Of a DNA stretch of 64,000 bases, positions 14,101-27,000 are shown piece after piece; positions within the stretch are counted from its first letter, which is position 1; the number at the start of each line of letters is the position of its first letter. Source of the stretch: Rotaria macrura (lineage: Eukaryota; Rotifera; Eurotatoria; Philodinida; Philodinidae); assembly GCA_900239685.1 (NCBI GenBank), contig OENT01000133.1:1-64000 (forward strand). The letters run 5' to 3'. The notes below the pieces were generated by a model. That model had not been told where the DNA came from. It did no database searches and saw only the letters and a program-made list of their open reading frames with translations. The position numbers were made by a program, and so were the translations under genes.

Positions 14101-17100
14101 TATTTCATGTTTACTATTCGGATAATGCACACTACATGTCTTAACTCAACAATGTAGAACAAGGATTATTTTCTTTGTTAATTATATATGAATGAAATTC
14201 AAATATTTCGATACAATTTTGAAGATAGTCTGCGAAATCTAGATTTTTATGGTTCTCTATAATAAATCATCATCATCATCATCATAAGAATGTATGATTA
14301 ACTAATTAAAGTATCCTTTGATTTTATCATCCTCTTTATTCTATTAAGAAACAAAAGACTTCCTTAATGCATGCAACTTTTGTTTTCACATTAAAGTATG
14401 TTCTGTTCGGTTGCTTCGTGTTTTGATGATGCAAACACGATCATTTTTCTTTTGTTGTATGCAATTAATGTATTTTCTTATTTCATCTATCAAAGGGTAC
14501 TATGGAAAGCTTTTATCACTGATTCATTATAGACAAAGCTATATGTATTTACTATCGTCTTTCATCACTCGTGCGATTGTTACTGTGTTACATATTAGAA
14601 ACACATGGAAGCTCTTTAGTTAATGAAGAGAAATGGGGCATAAAAAGAATTAGAAGATAAACTGTATGCACTAATGAATGATGCCGACAGTATATGAACA
14701 CTACAAGTTGAGTTTTGATTATGAAAGATAAGCAATCAAGAGTACGTCAAGTGTTAGTTAAATTCTTGAAGAAAATTTTACAGACAAAAACCAGCAAATA
14801 GATGTAATATTGTGCATATAAAAAGAAAACGATAATTTGACTAGCAAAAGATGAATTGTTGAGTTAATAAAAATTTCCATTCACATGCTTATCATGTTAC
14901 AATTAAATCAAAATTCGATGAAATAAACAACGAAAAATCTCATTTGCATATTAGCACAAACAAAAATCAAACATGAAGAACAATAGGTCACTGTACTGAT
15001 TTACATTTACTGTTAACGGTTGTTCGATAGAATTACGTTTATCTAAGATATTGTACTAGTTGTATACAGGAAACAATTGCCAGTAGTGACATAAGCATTT
15101 CGATACTATATAAATATATATATGTATATATCTTTAAAAATTGATTCGATGATAAGATGCCTCTTAAAAGTGCCCGACATCTTCAACTTGATTGAAAAAT
15201 TTGATTAAAACAATTGTTTCATGTGCACGAAATCTCAGGTAAAACGGTTGCCTAGAAATGATGTTGACCTCGCTTCTCAAGACTGTAGTTTCAGGTTACG
15301 CACGTACAAAAAATCCAGGGTAATTTGCACAAAAAGAAATTGTAAAGAAATATATAACAGTTTGATCGGAACATTTTAAATTATTTGATTTCAGACATAT
15401 TTTTATTGAAATATTTAATGGAATCAAATTGCAAAAAAAACAAACAAATACTCATGATTCTGTAATCTAAAAGGAATTTATCGCGTATAAAGAAATAATA
15501 AAAACAAAGTGATTGAATGCAAACTCTCGACAATGACGAAAACAAAAGTTACTTAAAAAAATAAATAAAAGGTTCTCATTCATTTGAAAATATGATGACC
15601 TTTTTTACATCTCACCTTGTAGTTTATTTTGTTTAGATACCCAATGATAAAAGTGTAAGATTCGAAAATTAGTCATCGACTTTAAGCGTTTCTACATTAT
15701 CTATAATATTTTCAAGAAACAATTGTGATCTATGTTAGATCATCATAAAAATTACATTTCAGCTGATAACTTTTGTATTAATACAGATTTCTTACTCTAA
15801 GATATCAATACAAAATGTATTTGCAATTGTTCTTCTCCTATTGGCGTCTTTGAATGACAAATATTTCTATGAGTAAAAATTTAACCCTGAACTAATATGA
15901 TTACAATCTAATTTTTTCTATTTTCGATGAGTTCACATGTTACGACAAAAATATTCAGCTAACGAACCTTACATACTTTCACATTTCCTCTTTGATATGT
16001 ATTCATTTGTGTAGCAAACACACTAGTGTAAAAATTAAAATTAATCACACGCATATTTCCAAGAAATGAATCAGATGTTTTTTCATATTTTGCAATACAT
16101 GATAGATAGGTATGATGAAAAGATTGATGCCGTTCACTTCAACACTCTATTCACGCCTTCTATAGCAAAACGATACATCTCATTCGGGCACTGATAAATC
16201 TCTCACTTGTTGGTACGCGATATATTATCTTAGTTTTACCGGTCGAGAATCAAATCTCGTTTAAAATTCTTTTTTTCTATAGATTCTTTCGAAATTTCTT
16301 TTTCGACAACATGAATAGCATCTTAGAAGAAGAAATGAATTACGAACTCGGAAACTTTCTTTACTTATAAGTTCAAGGCGAATTAAGAAAACAAGCTTAC
16401 AGCAAATTCAAATTTAAATTTTGATGGACATTTCGTTGCAAATTGTGCTGCTTCACAAGCAAATTTACATAATTGTAGAAAATTTACATTATCTCTTGCT
16501 AGTAATCTTGCCGCATCAGGATAATCTTGAAGTATCACACCTTTATCGACCAATGATTGTTTTTTAGCTGTCATAACAAAATAGTGTGTATCATTTTTAT
16601 AATAGACTATATTTTCAAGATCGATCGAAGTTTGTTGTTGTAGTTCACTGAAAAATTGTGGATTATAAATTTTTGCTACACCACTAATTTCTAAAATTTT
16701 AATCAAGAAATAAACCACTCAAACACGTCTCATCTTTGAAATAAAAGAAAGCAACAAATAGGTCAAACCTTCAAAATTTTGTTCTTCTCGTGTATGATAA
16801 TTAACAAAATTACATGTTACACCAATAGCTAATTTTCCACGAAATTCTTTATGTTGAAATCCTTGCAAGGAATTGCGTAGACCATCAGCACCAATCAAAA
16901 CATTAAATTCATATGTTGATAAAATCGAATGATTTTCCGGTTTGAAATGAGCATGCCATCCTATTTCAAACGATCGTGTTGATTTATGCGTCGACAATAG
17001 GAAATCAAAACTACCTTGTTGACTTGATATGGGTTCAATAGCATCAATAAATGTAACATTCTGATAGATTTCAACACCAAGTACAAGTGCAATCTTTAAT

Positions 17101-18639
17101 AGAACACATTGTAATTGTCGAATACCTAGAAAAGAAAAGAAAAAAAAGAAACATCAACGATCGATAAGTACATGGAAATTTTCTACAAGATATTTTTTTA
17201 ATTAACATACTTATATGTTCAATTTGTCCCGTAGCAAATTTACCATAGAAGACTTTAGCACCCAGATTTCGTAAATCACTTATGACATATGGCCACAAAT
17301 GAAGAACATTATGACGAGAAAATCTAAATGGCATATTCAATATACGAAACGTGTCAAATTTAATAAAACAAAGATACCTGTCTCGTTTTTCGACAACGAC
17401 ACATCGTGCTCCTAAAAGTGCACATTCAATAGCTAATCGAAGGCCAACTGGACCAGCTCCCACAATGCATACCTACAAACAGTCGAATAGTTACTAGTTT
17501 GTATGCATTATGAAAAAAAGAAACCAACAAATAAGAAACCATATCTGATCTAAAATCTTCCTACATCTTTACAAAATATTCCTCATCAAAATTTTAATTT
17601 ATTTTCTGTTTTTTTTTTCGATTCAACATGAAAACCAATTGAGTTGATGCTATACAGCACAACATTTTGTTATTATTTCTTTCAAGCAGATGAACATGCT
17701 TTTATTGAACAATTCCAAGAACGATCATTATACGTTCTTTGTTTATTCATACATTCAATGATCTCCTTCTTGTTACCATTCAATCATTCCTATGCCAAAG
17801 TATATACGAATGTATACACTGCTTGTCGTTCTGTCCAATTATCCTTTCGCTCTGTCTCGCATCGTCTCTACTAAGAAAATGTATATTGAGTCGAGCGCAC
17901 TCTGTATGTAATCTCACACCATACACAAGTGTTGATGTTTATAGATGTTATATACAATAATGGCCTAAGAAAAATATTATAGACCTAGAATTGATTGATG
18001 GTTGGAACAATCTTATGAACGGTAATGGTAATAAACGGAAAAAAAAGGAAACATAAATTCACCATGCTGAGAAGAGAAAGAAAGCTGCATCATGCATCCA
18101 GGGTCGACAAAAAAAATTTTAAGCAAGGATTTATTGGTTTGTTTGTTGTTGCTGTTACTGCGGTGAACAAAAGTTCATGCAAAAGATAATAAGAAAAAAA
18201 CCTCTTTAAAATAAACATCGATAAAAATGAAAGCGTCAACGCACGCTTACATAATTTTCTTTAAGTAGCCGATCTAGATATGAAAATAATTGAAATCATT
18301 TTTGTACATAGATTTTTTTAAATACGTCAACGAAAACATCGATTAAGATGAATTATTACAAGAAGTCTGTACCTTCATGTCAGCACAAGCATTTCCATTT
18401 TCATATTCTTTTTGTGAACCACGTTTGTCAAGTTTTGTCCAGAGAGTTTTCGATTTCCATGATGTTAATTTACTTGTTAAAACTTTATATAATGATCGTT
18501 TACCATAACCGATAGTTTTTCGATCAATACGAATCAATCGACATAAATCATCAAATGAATGAAGTATTGTTTTAAATGTTTGAGCATTTACAAAGCTTTC
18601 AAATAGGTCATCAGGCGTATTTATTATGTCTGTTGGCAT
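2515..18639 (-). CDS. MICAL: MICAL: actin-oxidising FAD monooxygenase with CH, two LIM and bMERB domains
   Basis: Spliced model of 1512 residues. Exons: 18639-18373, 17472-17378, 17323-17211, 17125-16769, 16690-16401, 12468-12334, 12270-11868, 11802-11661, 11593-11545, 11479-11069, 10535-10296, 10229-10184, 7910-7727, 7663-7484, 7044-6944, 6884-6772, 6359-6107, 5139-4384, 4316-4134, 3160-3046, 2620-2515. Domains: FAD monooxygenase about 1-470, with GAGPVG (94-99), HNVLHLWP, the DG motif GADGLRN and VGDSLLE; CH domain from about 555, with a divergent second half; LIM1 (first Cys about 770); Asp/Glu-rich linker (about 890-970); LIM2 (CPIC about 1049); poly-Ser; C-terminal bMERB coiled coil about 1330-1490. 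Known family role: oxidises actin methionines with NADPH and FAD, disassembling F-actin downstream of semaphorin-plexin; bMERB binds Rab GTPases. The order matches animal MICALs except for the extra LIM. Intron 12 holds a GPCR gene on the other strand. Confidence 0.95.
2893..2916 (-). other. Possible 24-nt alternative microexon in MICAL
   Basis: Between MICAL exons 20 and 21, 24 bases are flanked by a good acceptor (TTTTCAAAG) and a good donor (GTGAGA). If included, the frame left by exon 20 reads six more codons and then TAA, replacing the last 34 residues with a short tail. Skipping it gives the conserved continuation (RELQEDE), so the full-length model omits it. It may also be chance. Confidence 0.25.
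8111..8166. repeat. TAAA/TA microsatellite
   Basis: Several TAAA units run directly into a long (TA)n tract. It lies inside MICAL intron 12, about 190 bases upstream of the nested GPCR start codon. Confidence 0.9.
8352..10118 (+). CDS. Rhodopsin-type GPCR nested in a MICAL intron
   Basis: Two exons, 8352-9414 and 9649-10118, joined in phase 1, give 510 residues. The N-terminus is long (about 75 residues) with Asn-glycosylation sequons. Hydrophobic segments then follow in class A spacing: TM1 with [10 protein letters not shown]2 with LALLAFVD-like spacing (LLAFVDCLF), TM3 ending in ERFIAVQYP (DRY variant with Glu), TM4, TM5 after a loop containing Cys, a long third cytoplasmic loop rich in basic residues that carries the intron, TM6 ending in LTLPAVV, and TM7 with NHSINFILY, an NPxxY variant. 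The tail is short and basic. It resembles invertebrate peptide-receptor-like orphans, and I cannot name a ligand. The gene lies wholly in MICAL intron 12 on the opposite strand, with its stop 65 bases from MICAL exon 12. Confidence 0.9.
10137..10166. repeat. TA-rich microsatellite
   Basis: An (AT)n tract with one ACGT interruption lies between the GPCR stop codon and MICAL exon 12. It probably forms part of the GPCR 3' end and the MICAL intron. Confidence 0.85.
12469..16400. other. MICAL intron 5 (3.9 kb), no gene seen
   Basis: The phase-0 intron between FEFA (exon 5) and [14 protein letters not shown] (exon 6) joins to a continuous conserved MICAL sequence, so no exon is missing. It is the largest intron of the gene. 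Plus-strand frames at 13703-13894 and 14411-14623 show no family features. A TA tract lies at about 15105-15132. No tRNA or repeat element could be recognised. Confidence 0.65.
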
Positions 18640-18968
18640 GATATAATATAATAATACATTAAAGATGCTAGATAATCAAACTAGAGAGCATCAATTGAAA
18701 CTCAAATTGATTGTTTCTACTCTCCTTCTTCGTTTTTTTTTAAATGGTTGTCTGTTGTGTCGTTGTCGATGTGAGTTATAGAAATAGATTGATTTATATC
18801 TACTCTTGAACCAATAAAAAAATTTGTATTTATTGACATCTACTATATAGTTCGTTGATTGGTCAATAGAATTCATAACTGTTTATTTATTATTTATTCT
18901 GTCCTGTGTGTGTTAGTGTTACCACCGTGTTCTTCTTTTTATGTATAGATCTGGCATTGTTGAATAAA
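18640..18968. promoter_or_regulatory. Shared 5' region of MICAL and MIIP
   Basis: 329 bases separate the two start codons of divergently transcribed genes, so both promoters must lie here or within the first exons and introns. The sequence is AT-rich with no clear TATA or CpG-like signal. Acceptor-like sites sit close to both starts (CTAG at 18668-18671 on the minus strand, TAG ending at 18948 on the plus strand), so part of it may be 5' UTR intron or outron. Confidence 0.5.
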
Positions 18969-21340
18969 ATGGAAAATAGTGAAAGTCTGGCCGAACAAAC
19001 TCGATCTTTAATCGATCGACTTAAACTTCGACAAACTATGATTTCTAATCAAATAAAAACAATAACTACTGATGCCATGGGTACATTAAAGAAAAGTAAA
19101 AGTGTTACATTTCTTGTTGATGATGATCAATGTAATACGAGGGTACAGATAAAATTTTTTAAATCGATTTTAAATATTATTTACAATTCTAATGTAGACG
19201 TCGACTGATCAATCGAAGCCACGTTCAATTCTAAAGAAACAAGAAATTCCTGATGATGAAAAACGTCCATTAGAACCCTTCATTGTCAATATTCCTGATA
19301 ATATCTCTCGCATTGACATTGATCAATATTTGAAAAACGTTAAAGATCAACGACGAAAAGGCCTCAATTATTCGTACAATACAGACGATGAAGATAATAG
19401 TGCAGAAGAGGAAGAAGAAGGTCAACAACAAGAACAAATAGGAAAAAATAAATCTGAAGAAACTCTTCAGAAATCAAATGAACCTTGGAATGAAGTAAGT
19501 TTGTTTGTTATTTGAATCATATGACTTAATTTTCATTAACTAATATTTGTAGTTGAAACACTGGAATTCTCTATTTGATGAAGGCAACGATCGTGATGCT
19601 TATTACAATACACTACGAACACCAAGTAATCATGAACAAGTATGGTCAACAGATAATGTCGAACAAATCAAAGTTTGTATGATATTAATAGTTTATGTTA
19701 ATTTTCTTTCGTTTTACTTTTTTTTTAAATAAAAAAGAAGCGTATTCATGAACGGCAAAACATGTCATTGAAACAACAACGAAAAACTACCAATGCATCA
19801 CCAAAAAAACATCATCAACAAACTTTATTTCATAATCGTCAAAAAGTTTTACTTGGCTATGATGTTGTTGCTGGATTACTTGATAATGAAAAATCATCAA
19901 TATTGAACGATGAAAATACTTTATCAGAATCCTATTTAAATGAATTAGCTTCATTTCGAAAGAATAATTTAGACCAATCAACAACTTATACAATATCAAA
20001 GTATAAAAAGAAAAAACTAGTTGTACATAGAAAAATTTACTGTTCGATAATTTAGTGAAGCTGATTTATCAGATTTTTCGAAAGAACTCGAACTTGTACC
20101 ACCAGATGGTTATCAACATTCCCATACTTGTAAGTATGAAAAATATATGATAGAAAAAAATTCTTACAAGAAAAAAATGGAAACTATTCGCTTGCTCTTT
20201 TAAATGAATTTTTAAAACATAACGAGTACATATCTTTCGAAGCGAATGAGTAAAATTAGTATGGAACTGTAAGCGTAGGCTATTTACATTGTAATGTTTT
20301 GGATTGCTATAGTTAAGTTTTTCAGAAATTCTAAAAATCACTTAGTATCTTTTGAAATATGTCTTGAACGTTTAATTTATGGGTAAGAATTTACTTAGAC
20401 TTTTGATTATCGTGTTCCGTTAGAATTAATCAATATTTACAATAAGATAGTAATATTTTCAATGAAAAATACTGCTTCGAAGTTTTTTCAAGTTTAGCCA
20501 ATCTTTACAAAGCATATAATATTAAATTTTCAAACAGTATCGTTCGATCTTTTTCCTAAATGAAAACCTCTATTAAGCATTGTTTCAGTCAATTTCTAGT
20601 AGATTAACATTTCACAATCTAAGAAAGAGTATTTCTCACTGTAATACCCGTATATACATATTCATTATAGGTATACATAGTTTTACGATTAATGATCGTC
20701 TATTTACTGTACCGACCAATCCAGACATAAATGGACAAAGTCGTTGTCCCATATGTATGGGATTACGTAAAGACCCTAACTCTTATGAACCACAGTATGC
20801 ACGGTAAGAACTCTTTTAAGAACTTCTATGAAATATAAAAAACTAATATTTTGCTTCTCGAAAATAGTGTTAGTATTCCAAAATATCGTGTCAATTCTCA
20901 TGCCTATGAATTCCGCCCACCGAAACGTGCTCATTTGTCAGATCTATCGACCGATAGTGTTGCTCTCGCTAATGTAAGAATACATAGACAAATGTTTTCT
21001 TTTCAATTGAAAAATTCTTGTTTTATTCTTCTCATCATATTTTCAGCATTGCTTAGCTGGTTTTAATACAGCTCGTATAGCCCCATTGGATAAATCGGCT
21101 AAAAGTCTTGATTTACGTACTGACTCTGGTACACAATTAGAATTAACAAAGATGTCATTAGAAGATGCTCAACGTCTTGGCTCAAATCATGATATATGTG
21201 AGAATGATCTTCGTCGTCGTAGTACAACACTTCGCTATCATATGAATACATTGTATCAAGAACGTTTGAGGCATTTACGAAAATCAACGAATGGTGCCAA
21301 TAATAATGCTAGTGTCATTTCACAGATCGATGTTCGTTAA
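18969..21340 (+). CDS. MIIP: Migration and invasion inhibitory protein (MIIP) homologue
   Basis: Eight exons: 18969-19142, 19198-19494, 19553-19672, 19738-20000, 20056-20129, 20671-20803, 20868-20973, 21047-21340 (486 residues; exon 4 could start at 19741 instead). Recognised from three blocks in the order of vertebrate MIIP. First is LLGYDVVAGLLDNE, matching the LGYDWIAGSLD segment. Second is NDRLFTVPTNP with CPIC, matching the RLFPVPVDP and C-x2-C segment. Third is RVSIPKYRV...ALANHCLAGF, matching RVSIPLSIL...ALPRHCLLGW. The N-terminus contains short KSKSVTFLVDD and PRSILKK motifs and an acidic stretch (about residues 110-125). In mammals MIIP binds IGFBP2 and HDAC6 and restrains cell migration; whether that holds here is unknown. 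It is larger than the human protein (388 residues). Confidence 0.85.
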
Positions 21341-23118
21341 TAATGAACAGTTCTCAATCATTTCTTCCTTTGTTTTTTGTTTGATAGCAATTAGTCATTC
21401 CATTTATGTGTGTGTGTGTATGTACTCTTGTTTTATTTTACAAAAAATAGCACGGCAGTAGTATTAATTGAGAATATTAGAATATAATGTTTTATACATC
21501 ATGTTTGCAGATAATATCGATCATTGCATTAAGATGAACTTATAAGTGTCAGCGTTTGTAAGTTAAAATTTAAAAAAACATTGAAAAACTCATCATGAAA
21601 TATTAAGTGTAGTTGTTGTAATTTTTGTTTCATAGACATTATTTAACATGGTGAATATTGGGCGATTGGAAAATCAGCAATAAATTTAAAAAAATTAATT
21701 GTAAGTTTTTAACTTTTCGGAATTTAAAAGTGTTGGTCTGATGACAACGATTTCGAAATTTCAGTTCAGTTTTTTTACAACATGACTAGAATGAATATGT
21801 TGCATTAACTTCTTTGGAGGATGTTGTTTCTTACATATTTAAATAAGAAATTTAGAGTGAAAACTAGGCAACATTTTTTAATTAATTAAGAAGAACTTTG
21901 AGTTCTAGGTGTTTCTTAATAATGATTCTATGGTAAGGAAGAATATTTTATGAGACATTTAGAAAAAACAAAATGCCCTTCTCTTATGAAAACTGATTCT
22001 CTCATAAAAGAGTAGAACACCGGTAATACGGGTTCGTATCATATGCATTATGATTATTGAAACGTCAGTTACAAATAGAATATCATCAATATCATATATA
22101 CAAGTCATGCTACGGCATGAATGCAAATTGGCATCGTTGGTTAGTGATATTCGTAATTAGTCAGAAATACTACAAATAATATCTAATATCAATATCAATA
22201 CTTAAATGTCACATCGCTAACAAATGGTATGGCCACCATTGATTCATGCACAAACAAATATCTCTACCGAATGTTAGACACATTATTAGCAACTAGTTTT
22301 TTAATATCAAGACATTTACGTATGGGTTAGATCATGGGAATATATAAATGACGAGATGTGATAAGTTAATCTTTGATACAAATAAGTCTAAAATATTCCT
22401 AGCTAATTGTTTCTTCAATATAAGTTTTTGGTTTGTTGATTTTTAATAAACAATTATACTTATCATACCATGCTAAAATATCGAGAAAAATTAATTTTCT
22501 AAATTATGAAAGAACACGTTTTGAAGAACAAGTAACATATAATGTACGTTACGACATGATGAGTTACATCAAGAGAAAAATATTATGCGTACAGCGATAT
22601 GATGATCATTCATTTCAAGTTGTATACATATAGTTAATCGTCAGAAGTTTCATGAAAAGAAAAAATAAACATGGTTCGAACAGTTCATGAACGACGTTTC
22701 TAATAGTCTATTAAGAAATTCTATCATAATATGACCTAGACAATGAACCCTAGAAACAAAATGATCTGTTTAAAATCTTTATATTGCCTTATTATTTGTC
22801 TCAATAAAGTTCACACTTCAAAGATGCTTTAATTGTTGATGTGTGATCAGAAGCTTAGGTATTTACTATGTGCATTAACATTGTTCAAATAAGACATTGC
22901 AGATATAATGATGAGAATTCTTTTTGTTGATTAAAATACTTGAACGAAAAACAATGTCAAGAATTTCAGCTCAATAGAACTCAACAGTTTGATTTCGATT
23001 TTGTTAAAGAGTTCTTTTTTGTTCAACCATGTATCTGACCATGTGAGCAAAACAGTAAGTAGTTGATTATTGAATACAGTTGGTACACACAACGAACATC
23101 TTTTTTATTCGATCAGAT
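21341..23118. other. Non-coding, MIIP 3' flank
   Basis: No coding segment is recognised. A plus-strand AATAAA at 21680-21685 lies about 340 bases beyond the MIIP stop and could end its transcript. The reading frame at 22433-22633 has no protein-like features. Confidence 0.55.
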
Positions 23119-23385
23119 CTATCTATTAGTGTTAGTAAGTAAGCAAGCTGGTTTTGTCCAACATCCTATCGAATAACGATTTATACGACATAATATCGCT
23201 TGATCCGATTTTTTAATCTTATCGGTTTGACTAACTAGAAAAGGTTTTTCGATATGAGTTTCTTCGTAATTTGTATAAATATCATCATGATCATTCTTTA
23301 TTGTTTGACAATGAACATCCGAACAAAAGACTTGACGTTGATTCAAATCTGTTGTTGATGTACTTGAAGATATTTTTGTTGACAT
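23119..23385 (-). CDS. Small possible gene or terminal exon, 88 codons, unknown
   Basis: An ATG-to-TAG frame of 88 codons with mixed polar composition, codons like those of the real genes around it (GAT, AAA, CAA, TCA preferred), and an AATAAA about 14 bases after the stop on the same strand. The sequence begins MSTKISSSTSTTDL and carries several Cys (SDVHCQT, AILCRI, SIGCWTKPACLL). No signal peptide, membrane segment or known motif is visible. It lies alone between MIIP and YLPM1. It could be a real short protein, the last exon of a gene whose other exons I cannot see, or chance. Confidence 0.35.
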   Translation of the reverse strand: MSTKISSSTSTTDLNQRQVFCSDVHCQTIKNDHDDIYTNYEETHIEKPFLVSQTDKIKKSDQAILCRINRYSIGCWTKPACLLTNTNR

Positions 23386-24088
23386 TCTTATTCGTATTAA
23401 TTGATTGGCGCGTCAATAAATTTTTTTCGAAATTGACAAATTCTTGTAGACAATTATATCAAAATTTATTTTTTCGAGTCTCTGGCAAATAAATTGATGA
23501 TTTTTTCTTTTTGACATAGACTAGCTAAATCAGTCGAGTGATTTTCTATAGGATTGAAATAAATACTATGCTGTTCTTCAAACAACGAAAGACTCTTACA
23601 TTTGTACATAGATTTTTCGACGGAATTCCACTGATGATTTTTCTAATTGAGTTACAATTGAATGTGTATTTTTTTATTTAGATTCTACTCAATAGTTTCA
23701 AATCAAAACTTATTCCTAATGGAACGTGATATAGTATGATAGCATAGCATACAAAAGAATAATGATAACAACAACAGTATTATTGACTTCAACTGTTGCG
23801 TTTGTTTCATAGCAGTAGCCTGTGAGAGAAAATGCAGTGACTAGAAAAATAAAAGAATATTAAGAGAATAAAATTATCTAATGATGTTTTTCTACAAGAA
23901 ATGTTGGTAGATATTATCATGACTCATGTGGGGAAAAAGAAGTTTATTAGTTGCTTAATGAAATATTAATACGACTTAAATAATAAGAAACAACAATTCT
24001 TATGTTTATGCATTGTTGTTCAGTGAAGTATTTGCAACTTTCCACTGTTCTTTTTTTGTTTCTAGATGTTGAAAAGATATTATTCGGA
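23386..24088. other. Non-coding, 5' flank of YLPM1
   Basis: No gene is seen. It ends in a pyrimidine tract and TCTAG (acceptor-like, AG at 24064-24065) 23 bases before the YLPM1 start codon. Confidence 0.55.
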
Positions 24089-27000
24089 ATGATACCATTT
24101 CGTGGTGATCGATGTAAGAGTTGTTTTTATTATTCATATGAAGAGTTTCCAATCTTTAATTTTAATCAACTGAAAACAAAACTTTTGAAACTTTCTAAAT
24201 ATTTTAGTCGATCATTTTAATAATGGAGAACATGGCTATCGGCATATAACGCCCTACCCTCAACAGCAAATAGTACAGCCTCCATCTTTAATGTATACTA
24301 CACCGATTCATCAAATACATCAACCGTATCCTGGCAATATGCCAATGCCAATGCCACAGCAACCCTTTATGTTTGCACCTTCTCGACCACATCCACAACA
24401 GTCTTGGTTAATATCACCTACTCCTCCTCCTCCTCCTCCTCCTCCTCGAACTGCTACATCTATGCCTTCATTTATGCCATCACCTCCGACAACTTTCCAT
24501 CATATCCAACCACCGCAACAATCTTTTAACAATAACATGAACGTAGCACAACCATCATTCAGCGGTGGTATCGGCATGACACATCCATCGTTTACTACTA
24601 GCACTGGTATTCCTCCGCATCCAACATTTAGCGGTGGAACAAATCCTATGCAACCACTATTAGGCAATGGTACTGGTATTCTACAAGCGCCATTCAGTGG
24701 CGGTACAGCAGTATTAAAACGAAAAAGTCATTATCTTGATGAATGTGATTATGATTCGTCTGTAAGTTATTTTGACAGAAGAACCTTTCCAGATATCTTT
24801 GAACGATATTCGATTGAGGGAACATTTCTTTGACGTTTACCAAATCGCCGCGAGAATAGTCAACATAGGTCTAGTCTTCTAGTTCGTTAGCTTTTAGATA
24901 TCGAGAAAAGAGTGAACGTTGTTATACACAAGCAGTGTTCTACTGAAGATTAAATAGAAAAACGCGTTTTGCAGTCAGATTTAGTACGTGCATTGTTTTT
25001 GATCTGATTATTTCAGTGTGCAACTTTTGAATTTTTTTGCACTAACATTCGGCAGAGTGCTACATTTTTCATGAAATTTGAAAGAATGTATAGTATTGTA
25101 CTAAAAGAATGCAGTTCAACCTTACTATCCAAAATTGAAAAAGTCTAAAGAGAAGGACAATCTGCTCGAACTTTTTCTTTCATTGCGTAGTCATGAACGA
25201 ATGAATGTTGTGTCAAAGTCGAGAGTCAAATTTACTATTTGATGAAGTGTTTCTTTCATTGAATATAAGACATGTGAAAGCAACTAAAACAAAATGTCTT
25301 GTGACTTTTGATTTGTTTTTCATTTCCTACATAGACGAATCCCACTACTGAAAATAACAAGGAACTTCCATCATTGATGAGTATTCAAACACAATCATTT
25401 GTCGGTAATCAACAACAACAACAGCAGCAACATCATTTCTCTATGACAAATTCAAGATTTATCGAAAATAATGCAACGAAGTTGCGACACTCAATGCCAC
25501 CGATACCACCAAGATCTTGTATATCTACTTCAAGCGAATCATTTAATCATCAATTGTCGCATCCTCATTGGACAAACAGTGATCATAATAAATATTCTGT
25601 AGCTCCTGCATTGATACATAAAACGAATCATGAACAACAAGTATTGACAAGTCAACTTTTTCAAAAACATCAGCTTATTTCCGTAAGATGAATGCAAAAA
25701 TATATCCATCGATAGAATTGACTTTTTTTTCTTGTCATTAGATCGATACTATTCTCAAAGAGCCAGGTCGATTACAAAGACCACAACAAATCATTGTTTT
25801 CCTTCGTGGTTTACCTGGTATGTAACTATAATTCGCTAGTTAGTTTTCATCGTCACAATACTATGATTAATCAACACATATAGGTTCCGGTAAATCTTAT
25901 GTTGCTGATTTAATCAAGGTAAATAAATTGTAATAGATCATTCGAAATGCAACATTTTCCTCTCTAGAATGAAGAAGAATCACAATCAAAAGGCACAAAT
26001 AAACCAAAAATTTTCTCCATTGATAATTATTTTCTAACTGAAAATCAGCGTGAGACAAAAGATCCGAAAACAAGCAAAATTACAAAAACATCTGTACGTT
26101 TGAATAGAATATTTTTGTTTTTGTTGAAATTCTCTTTGCTACTAAAATAAAAGGTTATGGAATATGAGTATGATCCAAAAATGGAAGAAACGTATCGGCG
26201 AAGTCTTATAAAACTAGTTCGAAAATCGATTGATGATCGTTTTTATCCATTTTTGATTGTCGATCAAAATAATGAACAATTGAGCCATTTTCGTGATATG
26301 GTCGATTATGCTGAAGCTAATCAATTTCAAGTGTATTTTGTTGAATTAAATAGTGATACACAAACATGTGCTCAAAGAAATATTCATAATCGATCGTTGT
26401 CTGATATTCAACAGGTACATTACTTCTAAAAAAAAGTAAAGCGAAGAATATAATATATGTTATAGATTCATAAATGTTGGGAACAATTACCACTACGTTA
26501 TGAAATTCTCGATATTCGTTCACTACTTCAATCAGATGCTATTGACGAGGTGCGTAACGTTTTCTTTGATTATTTTGCTCGTCAAGTGTCTTACATAAAA
26601 ATTTCATAAAACTCAAATTTTATCAAAACTAAGAATATATTGTTGGAAATCATTAAAATTGTTTCAATTTTCGAAAGTTCTATTCAGAGATATAACTAAT
26701 GTGGGTGATGGCATAATTTCGGATTCTTCAATGCTTTGAACAATAGTTACTATCCATACATCATAATGTAGTATTACCATTGACAAATATCTAATACACA
26801 TACATGAAATCCCTCGATGATCTTCAATATACATATAGTTCATTTCCATTTTCAAGTGCCAACAGATAGACCACATAAACTGTTGTCGAATTTTCCTCGA
26901 AATAGAACTTCTTTTTTTTGATCATGATCATATTGTAGTAGAATTTCTCTTGTAATCTAACACACTGTAACTTTCTTCATTGGTCAATCTGTGGGTGCTG

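Noticed and set aside
13703..14623. Two plus-strand frames in MICAL intron 5 as a second nested gene
   Set aside because: They cannot be joined by splice sites into a longer product and show no domain; the intron appears empty.
16240..16276. CGAGA-loop-TCTCG hairpin followed by a T run, tRNA or Pol III-like
   Set aside because: The loop is the wrong size for a T arm and no D or anticodon arm can be drawn upstream.
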